Source: Cryomorphaceae bacterium (GTDB taxonomy: Bacteria; Bacteroidota; Bacteroidia; Flavobacteriales_D; Sanyastnellaceae). Taken from it: a stretch of 64,000 bases of DNA. The notes below the pieces were generated by a model that saw only the letters and a program-made list of their open reading frames with translations, had not been told where the DNA came from and searched no databases. The position numbers were made by a program, and so were the translations under genes. Below are positions 1 to 9,042 of the stretch, piece after piece. Each line of letters begins with the position of its first letter. The first letter of the stretch is position 1. The stretch spans positions 1 to 64,000 of the forward strand of contig WGNM01000012.1 in NCBI GenBank assembly GCA_016124575.1. Reading direction: 5' to 3'.

Positions 1-1
1 C

Positions 2-3000
2 AACCTTGTAGCACCAACCGCTACTGATAACTGTGACGACAACGTAGAGATCACACCATCTGTAGAGACTATCCCAGGAGATTGTCCTAACAGTTGGACA
101 GAAGTTTACACATGGACAGCTACAGACAACTGTGGTAACCAATCTGCGCGTACCTTCACTGTTAACTACGAGGATACAACAGCACCAACTTTCAATGAAA
201 GTGTTTCTGATATCACTGTTGAGTGTGATGCTGTTCCAGCATTGCCAGTATTGACAGCTCAAGATAACTGCGACGATAGCATTGAAGTATTGATGTCTCA
301 AGTACAGAATAACTTAGATTGTGGGTATGAGATCATAGTAACGTACACAGCTATTGACGCTTGTGGAAATGAAAATCAGGTTTCATTCACAATGACAGTT
401 GTAGATACTACTGCTCCTTATGTGATTTCGGCACCTGCTGATGTTACCATCGAGTGTGGTCAACCAGAACCTACTGAGGTTCCTTCTTTTGGAGACAACT
501 GTGATTCAGAACTCGAGCCATTCGCAATATCAGGTATTTCAAACGTAACTGAATGTGGATATACCATCGAACGCACATGGGGTGTTACAGATGATTGTGG
601 TAACACAACTTCAGTATCTCAGACCATTACAGTGATCGACACAACTGCTCCTGAATTAGAAGGTGTTCCAGCTGATGTAACTGTTAACTGTGAAGAGATC
701 CCTGCACCTGCTGCTGTAACTGCAACAGATGCATGTGATACTGCTCCTGTAGTCGTAATCACTGAAATCCTTGGTAGCGGATGTCCGTACACCATTGTTC
801 GCACATGGACAGCTACAGACGCTTGTGGTAACGAAAGTGAAATGTCACAAACCATTACGGTAATTGATAATATCGCTCCAGTTCTTGTTGGTGTACCTGC
901 AGATTACTCAGGTGAGTGTGGTCTAGCACCAAGCCCAGCCGATGTAATTGCAACAGACAACTGTTCAGGTTCAATTGCAGCCATTATGACTGAAGAAGTA
1001 ATCGGAGATTCTTGTCCGCTTACCATCATCCGCACATGGACAGCAACCGACAACTGTGGAAACAGCGTTTCTGAATCGCACACAATCACTATTAACGACG
1101 AGACAGCTCCAGTATTTACTTCTGGTCCTGCTGATGAAACAGTTGAATGTGATATGGTTCCTGCTCCAGCTACAGATGAAATCGTAGTTGTCGATAACTG
1201 TGACTTGACAGTTGATGTTGCTTTAACAGAAGTTGTTTACCCATGGACTTCAAATATCCCTGGTACAAACTACTGTGGATATGTGATTGAGCGCGTGTGG
1301 TCAGCGAATGACGATTGTGGAAATCAATCTAGCTATTTACAGACCATATATGTAATTGATACAACAGCTCCTACATTAACTGGTGTTCCAAGTGATGTTA
1401 CTGTTGAATGTACTAACGTTCCAGCGCCAGCTCAAGTAGGTGCGGTAGACAATTGTTATCAGGGAGTGATGACACCATCAATGGTTGAATCAATAACTGA
1501 GTTGTCATGTGGATACATCATAACTAGAACATGGACCGTGGCTGATGATTGTGGAAATATGAGCAGTGCATCTCAAGAGATCACAGTTGTTGACACGCAA
1601 GCACCATACGTACTTACGACTCCAGATGATGTGACAGTTGAATGTGATCAGGCTATCCCAGCTTCACTTGCTACCTTCGGAGATGCATGTGACGATATGT
1701 TGGATGTTCAAGTAAGTGATGAAATTGTAACTCAAGATTGTCAGTACTACATCATCCGCACATGGACTGCTACTGACGATTGTGGAAACGCAATGTCAAC
1801 ATCACAGAACATCTTTGTTGTAGACAACACAGATCCAATCTTGGTAGGTGTTCCTGCTTCAATGGAAGTGCAATGTTCTGACATCCCTGCGCCAGCAGTG
1901 GTGACTGCAACAGACAACTGTGATGCTAACGTAGTTGCTGTATACTCACAGTCTATTGGATCAGGTAACTGTCCTTACACCATCACACGCACATGGACTG
2001 CTACAGATGATTGCGGAAACACAGTTTCAAGTTCACAAATCTTGACTGTGATTGACACAATTGATCCAGTATTGGTTGGTGTACCTGCTGATGCAACTGT
2101 TGAATGTACTGACATCCCTGCGCCAGCAGTAGTGAATGCTACAGACAACTGCGCAGACGACCTAGATGTATCATTTAATGAGTCAATGGAAGCTGCAGAT
2201 TGTGGATACGTATTGTACCGTACATGGACAGTTTACGACAACTGTGGTAACATGGACGAGGCGACTCAAGTGTTGACAGTTGTTGACACAGAAGCACCTT
2301 TCGTGACGTTTGTACCAGCTGATATGTCTATCGAATGTGACGAGCAAGCTCCTTATGTAGCAGCAACTTTCGCTGATGCATGCGATGACCTAGTTGAAGT
2401 TGGCTACTCTGAACAAGTGAACCCAGGTAACTGTGAGAATAGCTACACATTGGTTCGTACGTGGACTGCAATCGATGATTGTGGAAATGAAGCCACAGCA
2501 GAACAAACAATCACTGTTACTGATACAACAAACCCTGTTTTGATAGGCGTGCCTGCAGAAACAACTGTTGAATGTGATCAGATTCCTGCTCCAGCAGACG
2601 TAACAGCTGATGACAACTGTGATTCAGACGTGTACATTTTCTACGCGGAGGTTGAAGCTCCTGCTGATTGTGGTTATGTAATCACTCGCACATGGACGGC
2701 TACCGACAACTGTGGTAACAGCGTATCTGAAAGCCAAATTGTGAACGTAGTTGACACCACTGCTCCAGTTGTAATCTTCAATCCTGAAGACATTACAATT
2801 GAGTGTGACGAAGATGAGCCAGTTAGCGCTCCTATCTTCGACGATAACTGCGATGATATCTTGACAATCTATCCATCGTCTTCAATCTCGCCAAATGACT
2901 GTGGTTACAGCATCGAGCGTGTTTGGACAGCAGTAGATGATTGTGGAAATAGTGTAACAGCATCACAGACAATCACTGTTGTTGATACTACGAATCCAGA

Positions 3001-5116
3001 GCTTATCGGAACACCTGCTGACGCTACAGTTCAATGCTCTGACATCCCAGCGCCAGCTGTTGTAACTGCAATTGACAACTGTGATGACGACATGGAAGTA
3101 CTGTACAACGAAGTTGCTTTGAGCAATGGTTGTCCTTACACCATCGAGCGCACATGGACTGTTTATGACAACTGTGGCAACATGGATACATACACGCAAG
3201 TATTGTCAGTGGTTGATACAATTGTTCCAGTATTGAATAACGTACCAGAAGATGGAACTGCAGAATGTGATAACATCCCTGTTCCAGCTGTGGTAACTGC
3301 TACTGATAACTGTTCAGACAACTTGGTTGTGATCTTTGAAGAATCGATTGAGATGTTCGATTGTGGATATGATATCACACGCACGTGGTCGGTTACTGAT
3401 GAATGCGGAAACTATGTTTCAGCTTCACAGGTGATCAACGTTCTTGACAACACCGAGCCGATTTTGATAGGAGTTCCTGAAGATGCAACTGCAGAATGTG
3501 ATAACATCCCTGCTGTAGCAATCGTATCTGCTGAAGATAACTGTTCAACAGACCTTGAAGTACAGTACTCTGTATCTGTTCAAGATCTAGCTTGTGGATC
3601 AATCATCACTCGCACATGGACAGTTGCTGACGCTTGCGGAAATTCAGTTACTGCTTCTCAAGAAATTGAAGTAATCGATACTACCGCTCCAGTTATCGTC
3701 AACGGTCCTCAAGATTTGTTGGTAGAATGTAGCGAAGTACCAGGTGCTGGAGTTGTTATTGCAGAAGATAACTGCGACAACTTGGTTGATGTAACGATGG
3801 TAGAGTCTTCAACAGACTTGACTTGTGGTTATGAGATCACCCGTGTTTGGACTGCTACTGATAACTGTGGAAACAGCGATACTCATACGCAAGTAATTAC
3901 TGTTACAGACGTAACTGCACCAGTTATTCTTGGAGTACCTGCAGACATAACCATCGAATGTGGTGAAGCTGTTCCTGCTCCAGGTGAAGTGTTGGTTGAT
4001 GACAACTGTGACGCACAGCCTACTGTTTCAACATCTGAAGTGATGGTAACATTGGATTGTGGTTATCAGATCGTTCGCACATACACAGCTGTTGATGCTT
4101 GTGGAAATAGCTCTTCAGCACAACAGACTATCACTGTAACTGATACAGTTGATCCGGTATTCGTATCGCTTCCGCAGGATATAACTGTTAACTGCGACGA
4201 AGTAACTATTGCTCCATCGTTGATGGCGACAGACAACTGCGACGAAATGGTTCAAGTGACCTTGAGCGAAGTGGTTGGTGAGGGATGTCCTTACACTATA
4301 ACCCGCACATGGACAGCGATAGACGATTGTGGTAACACAGCGGTAGCAACTCAAATAGTTACTGTAATTGATGAAGAAGCTCCAGTATGGGATGCCTTCC
4401 CGCTTTTCATAAGCTTGAGCTGCGAATTGGTTGACGCATACACAATCACTGCTTCTGACAACTGCGATTCAGATGTTGAAGTGACTATCATTGATGAATT
4501 GTTGTTCTCAGGTGGTTGTTTGGGTACACTACAACGTACTTACAAGGCTACCGACAACTGCGGAAACTTCATCACTGCGACTCAGTTGATTCAACGTGTT
4601 GATGTTACTGCTCCAATGATCTTCAACGTACCAGAAGACATCGAGTTGACTTGTGGAGATGAGATACCAGCTGCTGCTGCAGATATCTTCGGTGCAGACA
4701 ACTGTACTTCGAACGTAGAAATCACTTTTGAAGAGATACAGACCAATGAATTCTGTCCGTACGAGATCATCCGCACATGGACAGCAATTGACGACTGTGG
4801 AAATGCTACAGAAGGTGTTCAAGTAATCACTGTAACGGTTGAAACACCGCCAATAGTTAACTTGATCAGTTTCCCTAACCCATTTGATGATAAGTTCACT
4901 GTTGAATTCAGCGTACCATCAGATGCGAAAGTGGTAGCATGTGTATACGACATGATTGGAAAAGAGGTAATGCCGATCTTCCAAGGAGATGTGGATGCAA
5001 ATCGTTTGTACACCTTCAACTACGGTTCATTGAACTGGGAAGCGGGTACCTACATCATCATGATGGTTGTAGACGATCAAGTTTATCACCACAAGATGAT
5101 TGTTACTCACAAATAG
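2..5116 (+). CDS. Giant repeat-containing secreted protein with T9SS sorting domain (5' end missing)
   Basis: The frame is open from the first bases of the window, so the gene starts upstream and at least 1,700 residues are visible. The protein is a tandem array of about 21 repeats of 75-80 residues. Each has a VPADVTVEC-like strand, a TDNCD segment, a YxIxRTWTATD segment and a final DCGN followed by TITVxDTTAP. This resembles the HYR-like immunoglobulin-fold modules of Bacteroidota adhesins, with conserved Cys probably pairing within each module. The last ~80 residues (SFPNPFDDKFTVEF... to ...YHHKMIVTHK) form a type-A T9SS C-terminal sorting domain, so the product should be exported and attached at or released from the cell surface. 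A hairpin terminator follows directly. Adhesion or gliding roles are inferred from architecture; no catalytic domain is visible. Confidence 0.9.
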   Translation, partial: NLVAPTATDNCDDNVEITPSVETIPGDCPNSWTEVYTWTATDNCGNQSARTFTVNYEDTTAPTFNESVSDITVECDAVPALPVLTAQDNCDDSIEVLMSQVQNNLDCGYEIIVTYTAIDACGNENQVSFTMTVVDTTAPYVISAPADVTIECGQPEPTEVPSFGDNCDSELEPFAISGISNVTECGYTIERTWGVTDDCGNTTSVSQTITVIDTTAPELEGVPADVTVNCEEIPAPAAVTATDACDTAPVVVITEILGSGCPYTIVRTWTATDACGNESEMSQTITVIDNIAPVLVGVPADYSGECGLAPSPADVIATDNCSGSIAAIMTEEVIGDSCPLTIIRTWTATDNCGNSVSESHTITINDETAPVFTSGPADETVECDMVPAPATDEIVVVDNCDLTVDVALTEVVYPWTSNIPGTNYCGYVIERVWSANDDCGNQSSYLQTIYVIDTTAPTLTGVPSDVTVECTNVPAPAQVGAVDNCYQGVMTPSMVESITELSCGYIITRTWTVADDCGNMSSASQEITVVDTQAPYVLTTPDDVTVECDQAIPASLATFGDACDDMLDVQVSDEIVTQDCQYYIIRTWTATDDCGNAMSTSQNIFVVDNTDPILVGVPASMEVQCSDIPAPAVVTATDNCDANVVAVYSQSIGSGNCPYTITRTWTATDDCGNTVSSSQILTVIDTIDPVLVGVPADATVECTDIPAPAVVNATDNCADDLDVSFNESMEAADCGYVLYRTWTVYDNCGNMDEATQVLTVVDTEAPFVTFVPADMSIECDEQAPYVAATFADACDDLVEVGYSEQVNPGNCENSYTLVRTWTAIDDCGNEATAEQTITVTDTTNPVLIGVPAETTVECDQIPAPADVTADDNCDSDVYIFYAEVEAPADCGYVITRTWTATDNCGNSVSESQIVNVVDTTAPVVIFNPEDITIECDEDEPVSAPIFDDNCDDILTIYPSSSISPNDCGYSIERVWTAVDDCGNSVTASQTITVVDTTNPELIGTPADATVQCSDIPAPAVVTAIDNCDDDMEVLYNEVALSNGCPYTIERTWTVYDNCGNMDTYTQVLSVVDTIVPVLNNVPEDGTAECDNIPVPAVVTATDNCSDNLVVIFEESIEMFDCGYDITRTWSVTDECGNYVSASQVINVLDNTEPILIGVPEDATAECDNIPAVAIVSAEDNCSTDLEVQYSVSVQDLACGSIITRTWTVADACGNSVTASQEIEVIDTTAPVIVNGPQDLLVECSEVPGAGVVIAEDNCDNLVDVTMVESSTDLTCGYEITRVWTATDNCGNSDTHTQVITVTDVTAPVILGVPADITIECGEAVPAPGEVLVDDNCDAQPTVSTSEVMVTLDCGYQIVRTYTAVDACGNSSSAQQTITVTDTVDPVFVSLPQDITVNCDEVTIAPSLMATDNCDEMVQVTLSEVVGEGCPYTITRTWTAIDDCGNTAVATQIVTVIDEEAPVWDAFPLFISLSCELVDAYTITASDNCDSDVEVTIIDELLFSGGCLGTLQRTYKATDNCGNFITATQLIQRVDVTAPMIFNVPEDIELTCGDEIPAAAADIFGADNCTSNVEITFEEIQTNEFCPYEIIRTWTAIDDCGNATEGVQVITVTVETPPIVNLISFPNPFDDKFTVEFSVPSDAKVVACVYDMIGKEVMPIFQGDVDANRLYTFNYGSLNWEAGTYIIMMVVDDQVYHHKMIVTHK

Positions 5117-5137
5117 TCTATAAACTTAATTTATAGG

Positions 5138-5167
5138 AAAGGGTCGGCAGAAATGCTGACCCTTTTT
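5138..5167 (+). terminator. Rho-independent terminator after the giant repeat protein
   Basis: AAAGGGTCGGCA and TGCTGACCCTTT form a 12-base stem (one G-T pair) around a GAAA loop. Five T's follow the CCC. It lies 21 bases past the stop codon and just before the ogt start, so ogt is probably transcribed separately. Confidence 0.85.
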
Positions 5168-5179
5168 GTTTCTTTGTGT

Positions 5180-5707
5180 ATGTCTTACAACTACATACAT
5201 TATGAATCTCCCGTTGGTCGGATGATATTGGCATCGCATGAGGGAGAGTTGGTCATGACAGATTGGTATTACAGGAAGCAAAGGGACCTCATAGACAAGC
5301 GAGTTTCTGCATTCCTTAATGCTGATCCAATATTGCAAAGTGATTCATTGTTGATGGAGACAGAGCGTCAGCTAACAGCTTACTTTAAAGGGAGATTGAA
5401 AATTTTCGACTTACCCATCAAGTACTGCGGATCTGAATTCCAGCAAAGGGTATGGATTAAGCTCAATGAAATTCCGTTTGGAGAACTTAACACCTACAAG
5501 CAATTAGCTCTTGAACTTGGCAGTTTGAAAAGCATTCGTGCAATAGCTGCCGCAAATGGTGCGAATTCCTTAAGTCTTCTGGTACCCTGTCATCGTGTAG
5601 TTGGATCAAACGGAAGTTTGGTTGGATACGCAGGAGGGTTGGAAGCAAAGAGAAAATTGTTGGCTTTGGAGCGGGGTGGCTTTGGAGACTTGTTTGGAAC
5701 GGTCTAG
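5180..5707 (+). CDS. ogt: Methylated-DNA--protein-cysteine S-methyltransferase
   Basis: This is a suicide repair enzyme that moves an alkyl group from O6-alkylguanine in DNA to its own cysteine. The 175-residue product has the diagnostic active site PCHR (Cys at about 137), preceded by AIAAANGAN and followed by VVGSNGSLVGYAGG and KRKLLALE. An N-terminal ribonuclease-like half starts MSYNYIHYESPVG. An in-frame ATG at 5153 lies inside the upstream terminator stem, so the start at 5180, which gives the usual family N-terminus, is preferred. The length is normal for the family and the gene looks intact and monocistronic. Confidence 0.93.
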   Translation: MSYNYIHYESPVGRMILASHEGELVMTDWYYRKQRDLIDKRVSAFLNADPILQSDSLLMETERQLTAYFKGRLKIFDLPIKYCGSEFQQRVWIKLNEIPFGELNTYKQLALELGSLKSIRAIAAANGANSLSLLVPCHRVVGSNGSLVGYAGGLEAKRKLLALERGGFGDLFGTV

Positions 5708-6116
5708 AAGCAGCTTTAAGTGGATCAAAATTAAGGCGTTTGAGTTTGATAGATGAGAAAGGAGAGGATTGTTTTTGGATGAAGTTTTGGCGAAGGGAAG
5801 GTGATGGGGAAGGTATAATTTTTGTTCAAGAATAGTTGTCCGCAATTGAACCAGGAAATGAAGGTATATAAATGATTATCAGTGTTATAAAACGTCTTAT
5901 TAAAAGATGTCGAAGTGTGTAGCTGGATGATTTTTAACTTGACCTGACTAATTTTTAGAATTCAATGAGTATTTTGTTTTCGAAGAAGAAACTTTTTTTA
6001 GGCCGAGGTCATCTGAACATCTAATTTTCTTTTGACTCAATTGAGTAAACTATCCGCTAATGAACTGGAAGAGGCTATTTGTTTGATAATCAGATATATA
6101 TGTTATTTTTGCTCTG
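5708..6116. other. Non-coding AT-rich stretch with two inverted repeat arms
   Basis: About 400 bases lack a convincing gene in any frame. TCCGCAATTGAACC at 5839-5852 and, inverted, AATTGCGGATAG at 6234-6245 are degenerate copies of the dispersed repeat described elsewhere in this window. They bracket a ~400-base block that includes the small ORF at 6117. Confidence 0.5.
6082..6111 (+). promoter_or_regulatory. Bacteroidota-type promoter upstream of a 42-codon ORF
   Basis: TTTG at 6082-6085 and TATTTTTG at 6104-6111 match the TTTG / TAnnTTTG primary sigma-factor consensus of Bacteroidota with an 18-base spacer. The ATG at 6117 lies five bases after the -7 box, so any transcript would be nearly leaderless. 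Confidence 0.5.
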
Positions 6117-6245
6117 ATGTTTGACAAAGAATCTCTATTCCCAAATTCCTACCAGGATGCCTACACTGCACAGAAATTTGAAGGTAAAATGAACTGTGGA
6201 AAGGCTGAAACCCGCGCCAAATCTACTTGGTCTAATTGCGGATAG
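6117..6245 (+). CDS. Possible small protein of 42 residues
   Basis: The ORF starts MFDKESLFPNSYQDAY and ends STWSNCG. It is polar, carries two Cys (about residues 27 and 41), and has no signal peptide or membrane segment. Support comes from a well-formed promoter immediately upstream and a balanced amino-acid composition. No family is recognised. The final codons and stop overlap a degenerate copy of the dispersed GCGGATAG repeat, so the C-terminus may be repeat-derived. The next gene, on the opposite strand, ends 16 bases further on. It could equally be a non-coding transcript or a chance ORF. Confidence 0.35.
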   Translation: MFDKESLFPNSYQDAYTAQKFEGKMNCGKAETRAKSTWSNCG

Positions 6246-6260
6246 TTTAAAATTTTGCTT

Positions 6261-8885
6261 TTAACGGATAACCTTCAAACTCATTTCGTTGTTAATCAAA
6301 ACAACATACTGCCCTGTATTAAACGATCTTAAATCTACTTGGCATTGCCAACCAATGTTTTTGCTGCTAAATACCAATCTGCCAAGGGAGTCATAAACCT
6401 TCACGTCTTCGATTTCAATGCCAGAAAACCGATAAATCGCATCACCTAGTGCTGAAACCAGAATACGATCATTTGCTTTTGGAACGTGTAGATCGATAAT
6501 TTCAAAGTCTTCCTGAGAAAAACAACCATTGCTGTCTTGAACTACAAAGAAATAATTCCCTTGCGGTAAATTGAAGATTCCCATTTCCTGAGAACCGTTG
6601 CTCCAGAGAACTAAATATGGTGGGGTTCCACCTTCAACAGACAATGTAGCATGTCCGTTGTCGCCATTGAAAGCATCTACAAGCAGCAAGTCAATATCCC
6701 AATTGGGCGGGTTGTTGATTTCAAATTCAGTCTCTTTCAGACAACCATTACTATCACTTATAACGACGTTGTATTCTCCATTTGAAAGCTGCAATGGATC
6801 TTGAAAATTCCAATCTATTGAGTAAGGTTGTGTGCCTCCTGAGACAACAATATTGGCTATTCCGAGATCTCCTGGACAATTACCATTTTGAGTGTTTACA
6901 TTGGCTGATAATTGGTTCGGCGATTCAACAGTTACACTGCCAGAACTAGTACATCCATTCAAATCGACTACTTCGTAGGTATATGTCCCGGCACCTATGT
7001 TGGTGAGAATAGGTTCAGTTTCGTTGTTTTCGATCCAAAGAATAGATTCTAAGGAAATACCTGTTGAATTAATTAACTCGATTGAGCCACCGAGGGAATC
7101 GGCGCAAAGTGGACTAGTGATATTTGAAATAATATTCGGGGGTGGACTTAAATTTATTTCCTGAATCAAATCGATGGTATTTCCAGATGCAAGAAGGACA
7201 TTGGCAGTATACGTTCCGCTGGTTGATACATCAATAGATGTTTCTGTAGATCCAGTATTCCATGCAATGGAGACGATGTTCGATCCAATTAATGTTACGT
7301 GAGCAGGCTCATTTGTACACGGATTGTACTGTGTGATGACTTCTGGAGTCGCTGAATCACCTTCAACGGCATGCAAAGTAGTTCCTGACGTAATGTCGTA
7401 ATAGTGATCAATAATGCCACTTGGCCATTTCACAATCACACTATCAACGACTGTGTTTTGACCAATCCCGAAGTGCTCGGTAAAAGAATTTTGTGAGAGG
7501 AATTGCTCTCCTAACATGGTATAAGTTACCCGCGCATTGCCATCAAACCAAACGGTGATATAAGAACCGATTCCATCAATGTTCGATATGGTGCCTTCCA
7601 AACCAACTTTGATATATCCGTTGCCATTTGCGTTGCCATTGTTTTTCCAAACATACGCATTGTTAGGTGCTCGGTTGTTTACGATAAGATCCACGTTGCC
7701 ATCGCTATCCAGATCACCACTTGCTACAGAGTAGGCGTTTGTTATGTCGGGAGAAATTAAAGAGTCCAGTGCATCTTCGAAAATATAGCCGAAATCGGGT
7801 CCTAAGTTTCTAAACAAATAATTTGGTGAATTGAAAGAGCCAGCTTGGGCTTCGGCAAGGTAAATGTCTAGATCCGAATCATTGTCCATGTCGAACCACG
7901 CAGCTCCCCAAGTGAAGTCGTTCACGAGCAATCCATATTGCTCGGTTACATCGGTGTATGTGAAATCAGAGTTTCCTTGCAAAAGCACATTTCCATCAGG
8001 AAGGTTTGTCGTATAGAAATCAAGAATGAGATCGTTGTTGAAGTCGCCGAACGAGGCAGACATAGAGTCTACATTGATTCCAAAACCTGTGTCGTCAGAT
8101 ACTTCCGAGAATGTCCCATCTCCATTATTGTGAAACATTCTGTTTTGAAACTGCTTGTCATTTGTTAAAAATAAGTCTGGATATAGGTCGTGATCATAAT
8201 CGTACCAGATGGGTTGAAACGAAAGTTCCGATAAGGGATCAAAACCGGCTTGGCTGGTTACATTGGTAAACAGATCGTTGCCATCGTTTCTAAACAAGTG
8301 ATTTCGCTCAGCATCGGTATTCGGTCCGTCTACAAACATGTAATTGCAGATATAAACATCCAGATCTCCATCTAAATCATAATCTCCCCACGATGCTCCG
8401 TAATTGGCACTGCCATTAAGCATTAATCCAGATGATGCAGAAACATTTGTAAAGGTGAAGTCACCGTCGTTTCGCAAAAGTCTATTCGCACCACTTTCAT
8501 TTGATATATAAAGGTCTCGGTCGCCGTCATTGTCGTAGTCAACCCACATAATACCCTTACAATTGGATATCGATTGCATTACTATAGTTACGTTTTGAAA
8601 TGTACCGTCTCCTTGATTTAAATAAAACTTCGGTGCGAATCCATTCAATCCAAAAGTAATATCGTCAAATCCATCATTATTGAAGTCAGCAAAACTGCAG
8701 CCAGCCATGTCAAAATTTCCGCCATTCACCACAGCCACAATACCCAGTCCGTCTGCAACATTTGTGAATGTCTGTGCAGAAACACCTAAGCTGGAAAACC
8801 CAGTGAACATGCATGCAGCTAATGAAGTCATCCAAATGCGTAGTCCAAAAACCTGCGAATTGGAATTTGTGAAGATTGTTTGCAT
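6261..8885 (-). CDS. Secreted CRTAC1-like protein (FG-GAP/VCBS, ASPIC/UnbV, SprB-like, T9SS) - copy 1
   Basis: The 874-residue protein begins with a signal peptide ending ...SLGVSAQ. Residues ~40-420 are FG-GAP/VCBS propeller repeats with Ca-binding loops such as DYDNDGDRD and DYDLDGDLD. An ASPIC/UnbV-type domain follows (GIGSYITVWF ... GEQFLSQNS ... VIVKWPSGIIDHYY). Three SprB-like repeats come next (SPLCADSLGGSIEL, YTYEVVDLNGC, GGTPPYLVLWSNGSQ), then a type-A T9SS sorting domain ending SLKVIR. It is the last gene of a minus-strand run of five paralogues. A copy of the dispersed GTTCAATTGCGGATAGG repeat lies in the 157-base gap upstream, so it may be transcribed separately. Ca binding and surface location follow from the families; the biological role is unknown. 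Confidence 0.88.
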   Translation of the reverse strand: MQTIFTNSNSQVFGLRIWMTSLAACMFTGFSSLGVSAQTFTNVADGLGIVAVVNGGNFDMAGCSFADFNNDGFDDITFGLNGFAPKFYLNQGDGTFQNVTIVMQSISNCKGIMWVDYDNDGDRDLYISNESGANRLLRNDGDFTFTNVSASSGLMLNGSANYGASWGDYDLDGDLDVYICNYMFVDGPNTDAERNHLFRNDGNDLFTNVTSQAGFDPLSELSFQPIWYDYDHDLYPDLFLTNDKQFQNRMFHNNGDGTFSEVSDDTGFGINVDSMSASFGDFNNDLILDFYTTNLPDGNVLLQGNSDFTYTDVTEQYGLLVNDFTWGAAWFDMDNDSDLDIYLAEAQAGSFNSPNYLFRNLGPDFGYIFEDALDSLISPDITNAYSVASGDLDSDGNVDLIVNNRAPNNAYVWKNNGNANGNGYIKVGLEGTISNIDGIGSYITVWFDGNARVTYTMLGEQFLSQNSFTEHFGIGQNTVVDSVIVKWPSGIIDHYYDITSGTTLHAVEGDSATPEVITQYNPCTNEPAHVTLIGSNIVSIAWNTGSTETSIDVSTSGTYTANVLLASGNTIDLIQEINLSPPPNIISNITSPLCADSLGGSIELINSTGISLESILWIENNETEPILTNIGAGTYTYEVVDLNGCTSSGSVTVESPNQLSANVNTQNGNCPGDLGIANIVVSGGTQPYSIDWNFQDPLQLSNGEYNVVISDSNGCLKETEFEINNPPNWDIDLLLVDAFNGDNGHATLSVEGGTPPYLVLWSNGSQEMGIFNLPQGNYFFVVQDSNGCFSQEDFEIIDLHVPKANDRILVSALGDAIYRFSGIEIEDVKVYDSLGRLVFSSKNIGWQCQVDLRSFNTGQYVVLINNEMSLKVIR

Positions 8886-8964
8886 AGTTTTTAGATATCC
8901 AATCTGAAAACCTTCTAGTATAGTAAGTAGGTCAATTGCTTTTATACGAAAACAAGACGATTCA

Positions 8965-8997
8965 GTTTCGTTTTATTTCTGTTCAATTGCGGATAGG
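8965..8997 (+). repeat. Dispersed repeat copy (core GTTCAATTGCGGATAGG)
   Basis: GTTTCGTTTTATTTCT at 8965-8980 runs into GTTCAATTGCGGATAGG at 8981-8997. The 17-base part is identical, inverted, to CCTATCCGCAATTGAAC at 25590, 28142 and 29921. The TTTCGTTTTATTTCTG part recurs exactly at 29938-29953 and with one difference at 28177-28192. The left palindrome arm is absent here. The copy sits between two paralogous minus-strand genes. Confidence 0.8.
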
Positions 8998-9042
8998 TTT
9001 TTTTTTGTTTTACAACTCAAGCCGAATGTTTTCTACCCGCCT

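Noticed and set aside
619-4822. Opposite-strand ORFs within the repeat protein
   Set aside because: They recur in register with each repeat and reflect the repeated coding bases, not genes.
5153-5179. Earlier ATG for the alkyltransferase gene
   Set aside because: It lies inside the terminator stem of the preceding gene and adds residues not seen in the family.
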